NCBI GenBank assembly: GCA_944321845.1
Contig: CALUMT010000019.1
Span: forward strand, 25,996 to 89,995
DNA: 64,000 nt
DNA from: an uncultured Butyricimonas sp.
Lineage (GTDB): Bacteria > Bacteroidota > Bacteroidia > Bacteroidales > Marinifilaceae
Direction of reading: 5' to 3'
How positions within the stretch are numbered: the first letter of the stretch is position 1; every line of letters begins with the position of its first letter. The notes below the pieces were generated by a model. The model ran no database searches and was not told the DNA's origin. It saw only the letters and a program-made list of their open reading frames with translations. Below are positions 16,899 through 26,285 of the stretch, in pieces. Position numbers and translations under genes: made by a program.

Positions 16899-17918
16899 TT
16901 ACATGTGCATCCGGGCGTCAGCCGGGGCTTCCAGGCCGATAAACTGGCCGGCGAGGTATTTATAGTATCCCGTCACGGCAACCATCCCGGCATTGTCCAG
17001 GGAAAATCCCAAGCGGGGAATGAACACCTCCCAGCCGGAACGGGCGGCTTCGGCATGGACGGCTTTCTGGAGACCGGAATTGGCGGAGACACCGCCTCCG
17101 ATGGCGATTTGCTTGATGCCGGTTTGCTTGGCGGCCTTTTTCAATTTGGACATGAGAATGTCGATAATCGTTTTCTGGAGCGATGCGCAGAGGTCTTTCA
17201 GGTTATGCTCGATGAAATCCGGATCATTTTTCAGTTCATCCCGGATGAAATACAGGAACGAGGTTTTCAGTCCACTGAAACTGTAATCCAGCCCCGGGAT
17301 GCTGGGCTTGTTGAAGGTAAATCGGTTCGGATCCCCTTCCTGGGCCAGCCGGTCAATCACGGGACCGCCGGGATATCCCAATCCCATAACCTTGGCACAT
17401 TTGTCATAGGCTTCGCCGGCTGCGTCGTCAATGGTTTGCCCGATCATTTCCATGTCGAGATAATCTTTCACGACGATAAGCTGGGAATTACCTCCGGATA
17501 CAAGCAGGGTAAGGAACGGGAATTTCGGGTGACGGGCTTCCACCCCCGGTTCCTTGATGAAATTAGCCAAGATATGCGCCTGCAGGTGATTTACTTCAAT
17601 CATGGGGATATTCCGCGCGATGGCGAATCCCTTGGCGAAAGAGGTTCCTACCAGCAAAGAGCCCAACAGTCCGGGACCGCGGGTGAAGGCGATGGCGTTT
17701 ATCTCGTCCATGGAGACCCCCGCTTTCTTGATGGCCTGATCCACTACCGGGATGATATTCTGCTGGTGGGCCCGCGAAGCCAGTTCGGGAACGACACCAC
17801 CGTAGGCTTCATGCACTTTCTGGCTGGCAATGATATTGGACAACACAACCCCGTCTTTCAGGATGGCGGCGGAGGTGTCGTCGCAAGAAGATTCGATTCC
17901 TAAGATTACTACGCTCAT
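16899..17918 (-). CDS. tsaD: tRNA N6-adenosine threonylcarbamoyltransferase TsaD
   Basis: It transfers threonylcarbamoyl from TC-AMP to A37 of ANN-decoding tRNAs, in complex with TsaB and TsaE. The 339 residues are normal. The start GIESSCDDTSAA is the family signature. The metal-binding histidines are in VNHLQAHI, preceded by SRAHQQNIIP. The ASKHA nucleotide-binding stretch LLVSGGNSQL and the C-terminal GGGVSANSGL are also visible. It is divergent from the TamB-like gene and probably cotranscribed with the dehydrogenase. Confidence 0.97.
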   Translation of the reverse strand: MSVVILGIESSCDDTSAAILKDGVVLSNIIASQKVHEAYGGVVPELASRAHQQNIIPVVDQAIKKAGVSMDEINAIAFTRGPGLLGSLLVGTSFAKGFAIARNIPMIEVNHLQAHILANFIKEPGVEARHPKFPFLTLLVSGGNSQLIVVKDYLDMEMIGQTIDDAAGEAYDKCAKVMGLGYPGGPVIDRLAQEGDPNRFTFNKPSIPGLDYSFSGLKTSFLYFIRDELKNDPDFIEHNLKDLCASLQKTIIDILMSKLKKAAKQTGIKQIAIGGGVSANSGLQKAVHAEAARSGWEVFIPRLGFSLDNAGMVAVTGYYKYLAGQFIGLEAPADARMHM

Positions 17919-17919
17919 G

Positions 17920-17993
17920 TTAATAAATTTGGGGTGGGGTATAAAAATTGAATCACCCCTACCGTGAAATGTCCTGCAATATTAATAAATTTG
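17920..17993. repeat. Twin TTAATAAATTTG boxes between tsaD and tamB
   Basis: The 12-base word TTAATAAATTTG occurs at 17920-17931 and again at 17982-17993, 62 bases apart. Each ends in TAAATTTG, an exact TAnnTTTG match on the + strand. The first box is upstream of the tamB start; the second lies inside the annotated 5' end of the gene, which makes the true start uncertain. Confidence 0.7.
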
Positions 17994-20900
17994 CCTGCAA
18001 TCTAAAATGGAGTATTATAAAAAAAGTAGTAACCATATTATCCCGGACCGTGGCGGGAATCCTGTTACTGGGATTTCTGTTCTACTTGGCGCTCATGACC
18101 CCGTTCGTGCAGACGAGGTTGGTACGCTATTTCACGACCTTACTGGAGGAACGGACGGGAACCACGATTACGATTGGAAAAGTCGATTTCCGACCCATCG
18201 AGTCGCTCATTTTGAATGATGTTTACGTGAAAGGTTTCTATAATGACACCCTTCTCTATTGTCGCCAGTTGGAAATGCGTGTGGATTCCGTTTCTTTTGT
18301 CAAGAGAAGTTTTACGGTCACGGAGTTGAACTTCAAGGAAACTCTGTTCAACCTGTGGATTCGTCGGGATGAACAGGGTGGGGTGACGAATGTGGAGATG
18401 CTGGCCGAATCTTTTTCCAAATTATCGGATACGGAGTCTTCGTCCCTTTCTCCCGTGAGTTGGAAGGTGAATCTTTCCAAGGTGAGCCTGGAGAATTGCC
18501 GATTCCGTTACATGGAGAATCTGTATGAGCCGGTGGATTACGGGATAAACTGGACGGATGTGGATTGTCGGGAATTGAATGCCGTGATATCGGGAATCTC
18601 GGTAAATGACGAGGTGTATGCTTTATCGGTGAGCGGCTTGAGTTTTCTGGAAAAATCCGGATTCCGGGTGTTGCGGATGGGAGGGGATGTGGCTATCCGG
18701 GAAGACAATATGCTGATCACGGGAACTACCATAAAGACGGCCAAGAGTGAGATCCATCTGGATACCTTGGAGTATAACTGGGTGCCGGATCGCAAATATT
18801 GGAAGAACTTCACCACGAAAATGCAGCAGTATTACGTGTTCTCGAATTCCAGCGTGAATTTTGATGACCTGGCTTATTTCAACGGCCGTCTTCTGGGCAT
18901 GCACAACACCGTGTCCGGGAGCGGTGTCGTGAGCAACACGGTCAATCATTTGGAAGGAAAGAATCTGGATTTGCATTTCGGGGATAACAGTTATCTGCGA
19001 GGCTCATTCCGTTCCGAGGGATTGCCCAGTTTCTTCGAGACGGATTTTTCCATATTTTTGGACGAGTGTCAGGTGATGCCCGGGGAACTGGAGCAGATTT
19101 ATATGCCGTGGTTGGACGATCATTATCTGAAATTCCCGGCGGCAGTCCACGAGGCGGGAGCCTATCGTTTTCTGGGAGAATTTCACGGAAAGATTGAGGA
19201 TTTTATTGTGAATGCCCAAAGCATTACCCCTGCGGTACGGGGAGGGGTGCGGTTGGCTTATAAGGCGGATTCTACGGCTTATTATTATTCCGGTCGGTTG
19301 AATCTGCACCACGTGGATTATCGGCTTTTTTCCGGTCTTACCTTTTTTGGAAATGGCAGCTTGTGGGGAAGGTTTAACGGGATGGAGGCCGATACGCTTT
19401 CGGTCTTCAACCTGAAAAGTCGGATAGGTTACCTGGATGCGCTGGATGCCCGTTTTCGGGATATTCAGGTGAGTCTGGGGATGGAGAATGATCACCTTTT
19501 CCTGCTTTCCTCCATGGATAACGACTACGCGAAGGCGGAAGTTATGGTGGATGGCCGGTTGTCGGATACATTGACCACATCCCGGGTACAGGGATTCGTG
19601 GATGTTCGGGAATGGAACAGGATAGGGAAGGACTTGCTGGGGAAAAACGAATCTTTCAGCCTGATGTTGACGGGAGATTACACGTCCTCTTTCGAGGATA
19701 GCCGGCTGAAATTACGGTTGGACAGCTTGAAATACCGGAACGACCGGGGAAGATTTGAATTGGATTCAGTCTCGATTGACAATAAAGTATTCGGAACTTA
19801 CGACTATTTGTCATTGCGTTCGGATGTCCTGGATATGTCCTTGGAAGGCTTTTGGGATTTGGAGTATTATACCGATTTGTTGAATCACCTGGGATATAAC
19901 TATTTTCCGGCCTACAAGCATGCTCGCCACACGATTTTGCCCCCGGAAACCAGTGTGCAGGTGCGGGCGGAATTGAAACGGGTGAATCCCTTGTTGAAGG
20001 TGGTGTATCCTGATTTGCAGGTAGGGGGAGGAGCTTTAGTCGCCGGGGAATATGATTACAGTAACGAGAAAATCCGTCTGCAGGTGGAGGCGGATTCACT
20101 TGTCTATGACGACTGGAAATTCCGGAATTCGGTTTTGCACCTGGAGGGGGAAGGCAAAGATGCGCGGTGTATTTACTGGGCAGACAAATTGGCCTACGGT
20201 AATTTCGGATGCTTGTACAACGTGAAGAACGTGATGCGGATAGGGGAGAATCGCTGGGATAATAATCTGTCCTGGTCGAACTGGCACAAGGAGACCTATA
20301 GCGGGAGTCTGTCCGCGAGTCTGCGTTTGTTGAAATACCGGGATCGTTACCTGACCCAGGTTCATATATTTCCGACCATGATGATGCTTGCCGACAGCGT
20401 GTGGCACGTGGAGCGTTCCATGATCTTGTGGGAGGACAAGAATATGTATGTTGACAACTTTGCCATTCATCGGGGCAATCAGCGCTTTTGCCTGCACGGG
20501 CGGATGAGCGAGAACGAGCGGGACGTGTTGACCGTTCAATTCGACCATTTCAATCTGTCGGAATTCAATAAGATATTGTTTGATAATCGCCTGGAGTTGT
20601 TCGGGGTGATAGATGGACAAGTCAATATCCGGGACTTCTACCACGATCGCCTGATTTATGCCGATATGGGAGTAAATGACTGGGGAATAAACCGTGACAC
20701 CCTGGGGACTTTACAACTCCGTTCATATTGGGATTCCCCCTCCAAAGCCTTGTTGATAAACGTGGCCAACCAGATGAACGACCATGTCCCTCTCGTGGTC
20801 TCGGGTTACTACCGTCCTGTGTCGGATAGCCTGAATCTTTCCATGCGGCTGGATGCCATCGAGGTCCGCCATTTGACGGCCTATTTCCCCGATATGGTGA

Positions 20901-22468
20901 AAGACAGTCGGGGAACATTCTCCGGAAACCTGCATTGGCTGAATGTTGGGGAAACTTCCCGTCTGAACGGTTCGTTGAGCCTGGACTCCGTGTCCATGAT
21001 GCTCACGGGAGTGAACACATCCTTCATGATCAACGACACGCTGGTGGTGAAGGATAGCCGAGTGGAAATGGATAAATTCCGCTTGCAGGATGCCCGGGGC
21101 AAATCGGCCGAATGTTCCGGTTTTTATGACATGGGGAACAACCGCTATGATATGAACGTGCAGTTTTCCAATTTTAAGGTACTTGATACCAAGCGGGGAC
21201 AGGACGATTCTTTCTATGGTCAGTTGTTTGTCAGCGGCATCGTGCGTTTCAACAACCGAGCGGGCAAGGATGCCTTGTCGTTGACCCTGCGACCGGAGGC
21301 CCATTCCGTGTTGTATATTCCCCTGACTTCGGTGGTCGAGGAGAACGAGGGTGATTTCCTGCATTTCATCAATACACGTCGGGGAAGACCCGACCGTCTG
21401 CCGGAGGAAGAAGGGGAAACTTTCGTTACCGGACTTGATTTCAATGCCAATCTTGAGATAAACAATAACCTGGAGGTACAGTTGATATTTGATCCCACGA
21501 TTGGCGACGTGTTGAAAACCGTGGGGGCGGGGGATATAAAAGTTTCCCTGGATAAGGACGAACAGCTGAGTGTCTTCGGGGAATACCGTATAGAGAAAGG
21601 GGATTACCTCTTCACCTTGAGCAACCTGATAAACAAGAAATTTGTCCTGAACCCGGGAGGAACCATCACCTGGAACGGTTCGCCCTACGATGCCTTGATC
21701 AACGTGAGTGCCGCCTATAATCTGCGGACCTCCTTGAACGATTTGTTGACGGGAACGACAAGCACCCTGGAGAAGAACGTGAAAGTACCCGTGGAATGCG
21801 TGCTGCACCTGAGCGAGAATCTCTCGAACCCGAATGTGCAGTTTGCGATAGAATTCCCTTCCCTGGATGGGCAGATGAAGGGGTTGCTGCAGAGTATGTT
21901 CTCGAGCCAGGACGACGTGAACAAGCAGGTCTTTGCCCTGATGATGATGAATAAGTTCTACACGCCGGACTACGTGGAGAAGGATCCTACCCAGGAGGAG
22001 CGTAATGCCGGCTACCAGATGGGCGTTACCACGGCGAGCGAGCTCTTGTCGAACCAGCTCTCCCGTTGGCTCTCCCAGATCAGCGGTAACGTGGACATCG
22101 GCTTTGCCTATCGTCCCGGTGACGAGTTGACGGCCAACGAATTCGAGCTGGCCTTGTCCACCCAGTTGTTTGACGATCGGGTGACCATATCCGCCAACGG
22201 TAACATGGTGGAGAAAGCCAAAACCAATTCCAACACTGCCATAACGGGAGATTTCGACGTGGACGTGAAACTGAATCCGCAGGGTACGCTGAAACTGAAA
22301 GCCTATTCCCACACCGACGAGAAACTCATATACAATGCCACGGAGACGGTTCAGGGAATCGGTATCTCTTACCAGGAGACCTTCGACACCTTCCGGGAAT
22401 TATGGCACAAGTATTTCGGCTTCCTGACCCGTAAAAAACGGGCAGCCAAGGAAAAATCCGCGAAATGA
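17969..22468 (+). CDS. tamB: TamB-like translocation/assembly module protein
   Basis: A giant inner-membrane-anchored periplasmic protein of 1499 residues in the TamB/AsmA-like group, which forms a hydrophobic groove bridging the membranes for lipid or outer-membrane-protein transport. One N-terminal membrane segment (about 18-40, TVAGILLLGFLFYLALM) is followed by FVQTRLVRYFTTLLEERTGTTITIG, the usual AsmA/TamB lead. Over 1300 residues of beta-rich repeats follow. The C-terminal DUF490 domain (about 1170-1480) contains GEYRIEKGDYLFTLSN and NVSAAYNLRTSL. I chose ATG 17969; TTG 17948 and GTG 18050 are alternatives. No TamA barrel gene is adjacent. Confidence 0.88.
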   Translation: MSCNINKFACNLKWSIIKKVVTILSRTVAGILLLGFLFYLALMTPFVQTRLVRYFTTLLEERTGTTITIGKVDFRPIESLILNDVYVKGFYNDTLLYCRQLEMRVDSVSFVKRSFTVTELNFKETLFNLWIRRDEQGGVTNVEMLAESFSKLSDTESSSLSPVSWKVNLSKVSLENCRFRYMENLYEPVDYGINWTDVDCRELNAVISGISVNDEVYALSVSGLSFLEKSGFRVLRMGGDVAIREDNMLITGTTIKTAKSEIHLDTLEYNWVPDRKYWKNFTTKMQQYYVFSNSSVNFDDLAYFNGRLLGMHNTVSGSGVVSNTVNHLEGKNLDLHFGDNSYLRGSFRSEGLPSFFETDFSIFLDECQVMPGELEQIYMPWLDDHYLKFPAAVHEAGAYRFLGEFHGKIEDFIVNAQSITPAVRGGVRLAYKADSTAYYYSGRLNLHHVDYRLFSGLTFFGNGSLWGRFNGMEADTLSVFNLKSRIGYLDALDARFRDIQVSLGMENDHLFLLSSMDNDYAKAEVMVDGRLSDTLTTSRVQGFVDVREWNRIGKDLLGKNESFSLMLTGDYTSSFEDSRLKLRLDSLKYRNDRGRFELDSVSIDNKVFGTYDYLSLRSDVLDMSLEGFWDLEYYTDLLNHLGYNYFPAYKHARHTILPPETSVQVRAELKRVNPLLKVVYPDLQVGGGALVAGEYDYSNEKIRLQVEADSLVYDDWKFRNSVLHLEGEGKDARCIYWADKLAYGNFGCLYNVKNVMRIGENRWDNNLSWSNWHKETYSGSLSASLRLLKYRDRYLTQVHIFPTMMMLADSVWHVERSMILWEDKNMYVDNFAIHRGNQRFCLHGRMSENERDVLTVQFDHFNLSEFNKILFDNRLELFGVIDGQVNIRDFYHDRLIYADMGVNDWGINRDTLGTLQLRSYWDSPSKALLINVANQMNDHVPLVVSGYYRPVSDSLNLSMRLDAIEVRHLTAYFPDMVKDSRGTFSGNLHWLNVGETSRLNGSLSLDSVSMMLTGVNTSFMINDTLVVKDSRVEMDKFRLQDARGKSAECSGFYDMGNNRYDMNVQFSNFKVLDTKRGQDDSFYGQLFVSGIVRFNNRAGKDALSLTLRPEAHSVLYIPLTSVVEENEGDFLHFINTRRGRPDRLPEEEGETFVTGLDFNANLEINNNLEVQLIFDPTIGDVLKTVGAGDIKVSLDKDEQLSVFGEYRIEKGDYLFTLSNLINKKFVLNPGGTITWNGSPYDALINVSAAYNLRTSLNDLLTGTTSTLEKNVKVPVECVLHLSENLSNPNVQFAIEFPSLDGQMKGLLQSMFSSQDDVNKQVFALMMMNKFYTPDYVEKDPTQEERNAGYQMGVTTASELLSNQLSRWLSQISGNVDIGFAYRPGDELTANEFELALSTQLFDDRVTISANGNMVEKAKTNSNTAITGDFDVDVKLNPQGTLKLKAYSHTDEKLIYNATETVQGIGISYQETFDTFRELWHKYFGFLTRKKRAAKEKSAK

Positions 22469-22673
22469 TCAGACTCTGGAGATACTTCCGCGTGCTCTGT
22501 TTTGACGCCCGCGAGCTCCATTGCATCCGTTACCTCATGCAACGTTCCACCTGGACGAGGGCAGCAACCTTTCCACCACCCTCAATAAGGCCGTCCTCAC
22601 CACCAACCAGCTCCGCTTTTTCGAGAATTTCCTTGCCGAGTTCGATAAACGCCTCCTCCGGGATACCCGTTAA
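22465..22673 (+). pseudogene. Probable decayed small gene overlapping the tamB stop
   Basis: Starting with ATG at 22465 (ATGA overlap with the tamB stop), the frame reads protein-like up to YLMQRST near 22548. It then becomes Pro/Ser-rich. A second frame becomes protein-like from the same point (HLDEGSNLSTTLNKAV, then FFENFLAEFDKRLLRDTR) and stops at 22673. Joining the two by one frameshift near 22541-22550 would give about 69 residues. I do not recognise the family. It may be a frameshifted small gene, a sequencing error or chance. Confidence 0.35.
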
Positions 22674-22758
22674 GTTTACCAGAGGAATTTCCCATGTACA
22701 CCTCCCTTTCTATCCCGAGATTACCCCGCTGTTTACCTGTATTTTATATTGAGTATCT

Positions 22759-22790
22759 CCGTATCAATTCCGTATCAATTCCGTATCATA
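22759..22790. repeat. 11-base tandem repeat, 2.9 copies of CCGTATCAATT
   Basis: Units 22759-22769 and 22770-22780 are identical, and 22781-22790 is a third copy diverging in its last bases. The period equals about one helical turn, as in arrays bound by a DNA-binding protein. It lies in the 545-base stretch between tamB and the OPT transporter, about 170 bases upstream of that gene's promoter box. Confidence 0.85.
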
Positions 22791-22814
22791 AGCGTAAAAA
22801 TACGCAAATGATAT
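22783..22814. repeat. Imperfect palindrome after the 11-base repeats
   Basis: The core GCGTA (22792-22796) pairs with TACGC (22801-22805) around AAAA. After two A-A mismatches, GTATCAT (22783-22789) pairs with ATGATAT (22808-22814) with one wobble. The left arm is part of the third tandem repeat unit. It could be an operator or a folded RNA; no T run follows. Confidence 0.6.
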
Positions 22815-22959
22815 GCAGATAATACGGAATTTTATTACAAATTATAAATTGCGAGTAGCCGTTTGCCATGGATAAGATTGGGAGGAACCCTCCAAAGAAC
22901 AAATTATACTCGAAGTTATGTATTGCGTTATTTTTGTTTCAATTTTTCGTTTAAAAAAT

Positions 22960-22967
22960 TACCTTTG
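22960..22967 (+). promoter_or_regulatory. -7 promoter box for the OPT transporter
   Basis: TACCTTTG matches TAnnTTTG exactly, 46 bases before the start codon. A TTTG at 22933-22936 is 23 bases upstream, slightly long for the -33 box. The rest of 22674-22959 shows only the repeats listed separately and AT-rich sequence. Confidence 0.5.
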
Positions 22968-23013
22968 GGGGCGTTAATATTTAATCGCGGAAATAATTTT
23001 TAATTTATATGTG

Positions 23014-24978
23014 ATGGATCAGGAAAATAAACAGTTGAATGCGCTCCCGGATAACGCGTACCGGGAACTTGCTCCGGGCGAGGAGTATAAGCCGATGATG
23101 CCGGCGGACTCGAAACCGAAGGAGGTGACACCCTATTCGGTGACATTTGGTATTATTATGGCAATCGTTTTCTCTGCCGCTGCCGCCTACCTGGGATTGA
23201 AGGTGGGGCAGGTATTCGAGGCGGCTATCCCTATCGCCATTATTGCCGTTGGGGTGGGAAATATGCTGGGTAAGAAGAATATGCTGGGACAAAACGTGAT
23301 TATCCAGTCTATCGGGGCCAGCTCCGGGGTGATTGTTGCCGGTGCCATTTTTACGCTTCCGGCCTTGTACATTCTCGGGTTGGATGCTCAATTCTACCAG
23401 GTCTTCCTGTCTTCCTTGCTGGGAGGTTTTCTGGGTATTTTGTTGTTGATTCCTTTCCGTAAATATTTCGTGAAGGACATGCACGGGAAGTATCCTTTCC
23501 CGGAGGCTACCGCCACGACGGAAGTGCTGGTGTCCGGGGAGAAGAAGGGCAATCAGGCGAAGTTGTTGGCCGTGAGTGGTCTGATTGGAGGTTTGTATGA
23601 TTTCTGCGTGAGCACGTTCGGCTGGTGGGCCGAGGGTATCTCTACCCGTCTGATGGGCTGGGGTGAGGTGTTGGCCGATAAGATGAAGGTGGTGTTCAAG
23701 GTGAACACGGGTGCTGCCGTCTTGGGATTGGGTTATATTATCGGGTTGAAGTACGCGGCGATTATCTGTGCCGGTTCTTTCACCGTTTGGTTCGTGCTGA
23801 TTCCTTTCATCAGTCATTTTGCCGGTGGACAAACGTTGGCGGTTGGTGAAGGTATTTCCATGCTGTTGAAGGATATGACTCCCGAGCAGATTTTCACGAA
23901 TTATGCCCGTCATATCGGTATCGGGGGTATCGCTATGGCCGGTGTGATCGGTATTATCCGTCAGGCCGGTATTATCAAGCAGGCTTTGGGATTGGCCGTG
24001 AAAGAATTGGGCGGCAAGAAAGCCGATGGCGAGAAAGTGGAGCGTACGCAACGGGATATGTCCATGCGGTTGATTCTCTCCGGGGTGATTGCCGTATTGA
24101 TTACCACGTTCGCTTTCTTCCAGTTTGGTGTGTTGGGTAATTGGTTCCACACGATTGTGGCCACGTTGATCGTGTTTATCATATCTTTCCTGTTCACGAC
24201 GGTGGCCGCTAACGCTATCGCTATCGTGGGTTCCAACCCGGTATCGGGAATGACCTTGATGACGTTGATATTGAGTTCCCTGGTATTGGTAAGTGCCGGT
24301 TTGAGCGGAACGAGCGGTATGACGGCTGCCATGATTATCGGTGGTGTGGTTTGTACGGCGTTGTCCATGGCCGGTGGTTTTATCACGGACTTGAAGATCG
24401 GTTACTGGCTGGGAACGACTCCCGCGCGGCAGGAAGGTTGGAAATTCCTGGGTACGGCAGTTTCTGCCGCCACGATTGCCGGGGTGATGATGGTGTTGAA
24501 CCAGACTTACGGTTTCGTGGGTGAAGACGCCTTGGTAGCTCCACAGGCTAATGCCATGGCTGCCGTTATCAAGCCTTTGATGGAAGGTGGTTCCACGCCT
24601 TGGCTGTTGTATTTTGCCGGGGCTGCCTTGGCCTTGATATTGACGATGATCGGGGTACCTGCCTTGGCATTTGCCCTGGGTATGTTTATCCCGCTGGATT
24701 TGAATACGCCGTTGTTGATCGGTGGTCTCGTTAGCTGGTACGTGGGTTCCCGCAGCAAGGATGAGGGTGTGAACAAGGCTCGTCGTGAACGGGGTACATT
24801 GATCGCTTCCGGGTTTATCGCCGGTGGTGCGTTGATGGGTGTGATTAGTGCGATTCTGAAGTATTGCGGTGCCGACTGGTTCATGGAATGGAGTGGTGCC
24901 GAGATGTTGGCCGTGGTGATGTACGTGCTGATTATCCTGTACTTTATCTATGATTCTTTGAAAGCGAAAAAAGCATAA
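23014..24978 (+). CDS. OPT-family oligopeptide transporter
   Basis: An inner-membrane transporter of 654 residues in the oligopeptide transporter superfamily, whose members import small peptides or metal chelates with protons. More than a dozen hydrophobic segments are visible, beginning at about 40 (VTFGIIMAIVFSAAAAYLGL) and ending at about 640. The bacterial OPT pattern AAAAYLGLKVGQVFEAAIPIAI is present, followed later by YPFPEATATTEVLV. The mature start could be the GTG at 23011 or the ATG at 23014; I chose ATG. PepT follows 26 bases later, so imported tripeptides would be cut in the same operon. Confidence 0.92.
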   Translation: MDQENKQLNALPDNAYRELAPGEEYKPMMPADSKPKEVTPYSVTFGIIMAIVFSAAAAYLGLKVGQVFEAAIPIAIIAVGVGNMLGKKNMLGQNVIIQSIGASSGVIVAGAIFTLPALYILGLDAQFYQVFLSSLLGGFLGILLLIPFRKYFVKDMHGKYPFPEATATTEVLVSGEKKGNQAKLLAVSGLIGGLYDFCVSTFGWWAEGISTRLMGWGEVLADKMKVVFKVNTGAAVLGLGYIIGLKYAAIICAGSFTVWFVLIPFISHFAGGQTLAVGEGISMLLKDMTPEQIFTNYARHIGIGGIAMAGVIGIIRQAGIIKQALGLAVKELGGKKADGEKVERTQRDMSMRLILSGVIAVLITTFAFFQFGVLGNWFHTIVATLIVFIISFLFTTVAANAIAIVGSNPVSGMTLMTLILSSLVLVSAGLSGTSGMTAAMIIGGVVCTALSMAGGFITDLKIGYWLGTTPARQEGWKFLGTAVSAATIAGVMMVLNQTYGFVGEDALVAPQANAMAAVIKPLMEGGSTPWLLYFAGAALALILTMIGVPALAFALGMFIPLDLNTPLLIGGLVSWYVGSRSKDEGVNKARRERGTLIASGFIAGGALMGVISAILKYCGADWFMEWSGAEMLAVVMYVLIILYFIYDSLKAKKA

Positions 24979-25004
24979 TGTTGAAAATCTAAATACATGA
25001 AGAT

Positions 25005-26222
25005 ATGGAATTGAAAGAACGTTTCTTGAAATACGTGAGTTTCGACACGCAGAGTGACGAGGCGAGCGAGACTTTCCCTTCCACGGAAAAACAGAAGGTG
25101 CTGTTGCAATACCTGGTGGACGAGATGAAATCCCTGGGATTGACCGAAGTGGAAATGGATGAACACGGTTATGCCATGGGGACGATTCCGGCAACCCCGG
25201 GATTCGAGCATTGCCCGGTTATCGGGTTTATTGCCCACGTGGACACGAGTCCCGATATGAGCGGGGCTAACGTGAAACCGCAAATTATCGAGAATTATGA
25301 CGGTAAGGATATACGCCTGAACGAGAACCTGATGATGACCGTGAAGGATTTCCCGGAACTGAGCGAGTTCAAGGGGCATACCCTGATTACCACGGACGGA
25401 ACGACCCTGCTGGGTGCCGATGACAAGGCCGGTGTGGCCGAGATTATGACGGCTGCCGAGTACCTGATGGCACATCCCGAGGTGAAACACGGTAAGATCC
25501 GCCTGGGCTTTACCCCGGACGAGGAAGTGGGACGTGGCGTGGATTTCTTCAACGTGGAGAAATTTGGAGCCAAGTTCGCTTATACCATTGACGGCGGTTT
25601 CGAGGGCGAGTTGGAGTACGAAAATTTCAACGCTGCCGGCGTGAAGATTGCCATCCAGGGACGTAACGTGCACCCGGGATACGCGAAGGACAAGATGATC
25701 AATGCCCTGCAGGTGGCTGCCGATATCAACAGCCTGCTGCCGGCTTGGGAACGTCCGGAGCATACCGAAGGATACGAGGGATTCTATCATCTGGTAGGCT
25801 GGAGCGGTTCCGTGGAAAACGCGGAAATCAGTTATATTATCCGTGACCACAACCGGGAGAAATTCGAGGCCAAGAAACAATTCATGCAGCATGTGGTGGA
25901 TTTGTTGACCCGGAAGTACGGGGAAGGGGTTATCACTCTGACGATGAAAGACCAATACTATAACATGCGGGAGATGGTGGAACCGCATCCGGAAGTTATC
26001 GACAAGGCTTTCGAGGCCATGAAGCAGGCCGGGGTGACTCCCATCGTGCGTCCCATCCGCGGCGGTACCGACGGTGCCCGACTGTCCTACATGGGGCTGC
26101 CTTGCCCGAACCTCTTCACGGGCGGTATGAATTTCCACGGCAAATTCGAGTATTGCTCGCTTGACACCATGCGCCGTGCCCAACAGACGATCCTGAACCT
26201 GATTCAACTGTGGGCTAAGTAA
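25005..26222 (+). CDS. pepT: Peptidase T (tripeptide aminopeptidase)
   Basis: A cytoplasmic dinuclear zinc aminopeptidase of the M20B family that removes the N-terminal residue from tripeptides. The 405 residues match PepT. Metal and catalytic motifs are visible: FIAHVDTSPDMSG (first His and Asp), GADDKAGVAEIM (bridging Asp), FTPDEEVGRG (catalytic Glu and metal Glu), YTIDGG and GGTDGARLS. The last zinc ligand His is in GGMNFHGKFEY. It follows the OPT transporter on the same strand and is closed by a strong bidirectional terminator. Confidence 0.95.
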   Translation: MELKERFLKYVSFDTQSDEASETFPSTEKQKVLLQYLVDEMKSLGLTEVEMDEHGYAMGTIPATPGFEHCPVIGFIAHVDTSPDMSGANVKPQIIENYDGKDIRLNENLMMTVKDFPELSEFKGHTLITTDGTTLLGADDKAGVAEIMTAAEYLMAHPEVKHGKIRLGFTPDEEVGRGVDFFNVEKFGAKFAYTIDGGFEGELEYENFNAAGVKIAIQGRNVHPGYAKDKMINALQVAADINSLLPAWERPEHTEGYEGFYHLVGWSGSVENAEISYIIRDHNREKFEAKKQFMQHVVDLLTRKYGEGVITLTMKDQYYNMREMVEPHPEVIDKAFEAMKQAGVTPIVRPIRGGTDGARLSYMGLPCPNLFTGGMNFHGKFEYCSLDTMRRAQQTILNLIQLWAK

Positions 26223-26236
26223 TATTGGTAGATGAT

Positions 26237-26274
26237 AAAATAAAAAGCCTCCCGTGCGGGAGGCTTTTTATTTT
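26237..26274. terminator. Bidirectional terminator between pepT and the C1 peptidase
   Basis: A 17-base perfect stem, 26237-26253 with 26258-26274, encloses GTGC. The GC core AGCCTCCC is flanked by AAAATAAAA and TTTTTATTTT, so it serves both convergent genes. Confidence 0.93.
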
Positions 26275-26285
26275 ATTAGTAGATT

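Noticed and set aside
20723-22312. 529-residue open frame opposite tamB
   Set aside because: Shadow of the TamB-like coding sequence, with composition typical of antisense frames.
22465-22752. A single intact 95-residue gene after tamB
   Set aside because: The second half is Pro/Ser-rich and unlike protein, while another frame becomes protein-like there; listed as a probable pseudogene instead.
23005-25194. 729-residue open frame opposite the OPT transporter
   Set aside because: His/Gln/Arg-rich shadow of a well-recognised transporter gene; no start context and no family resemblance.
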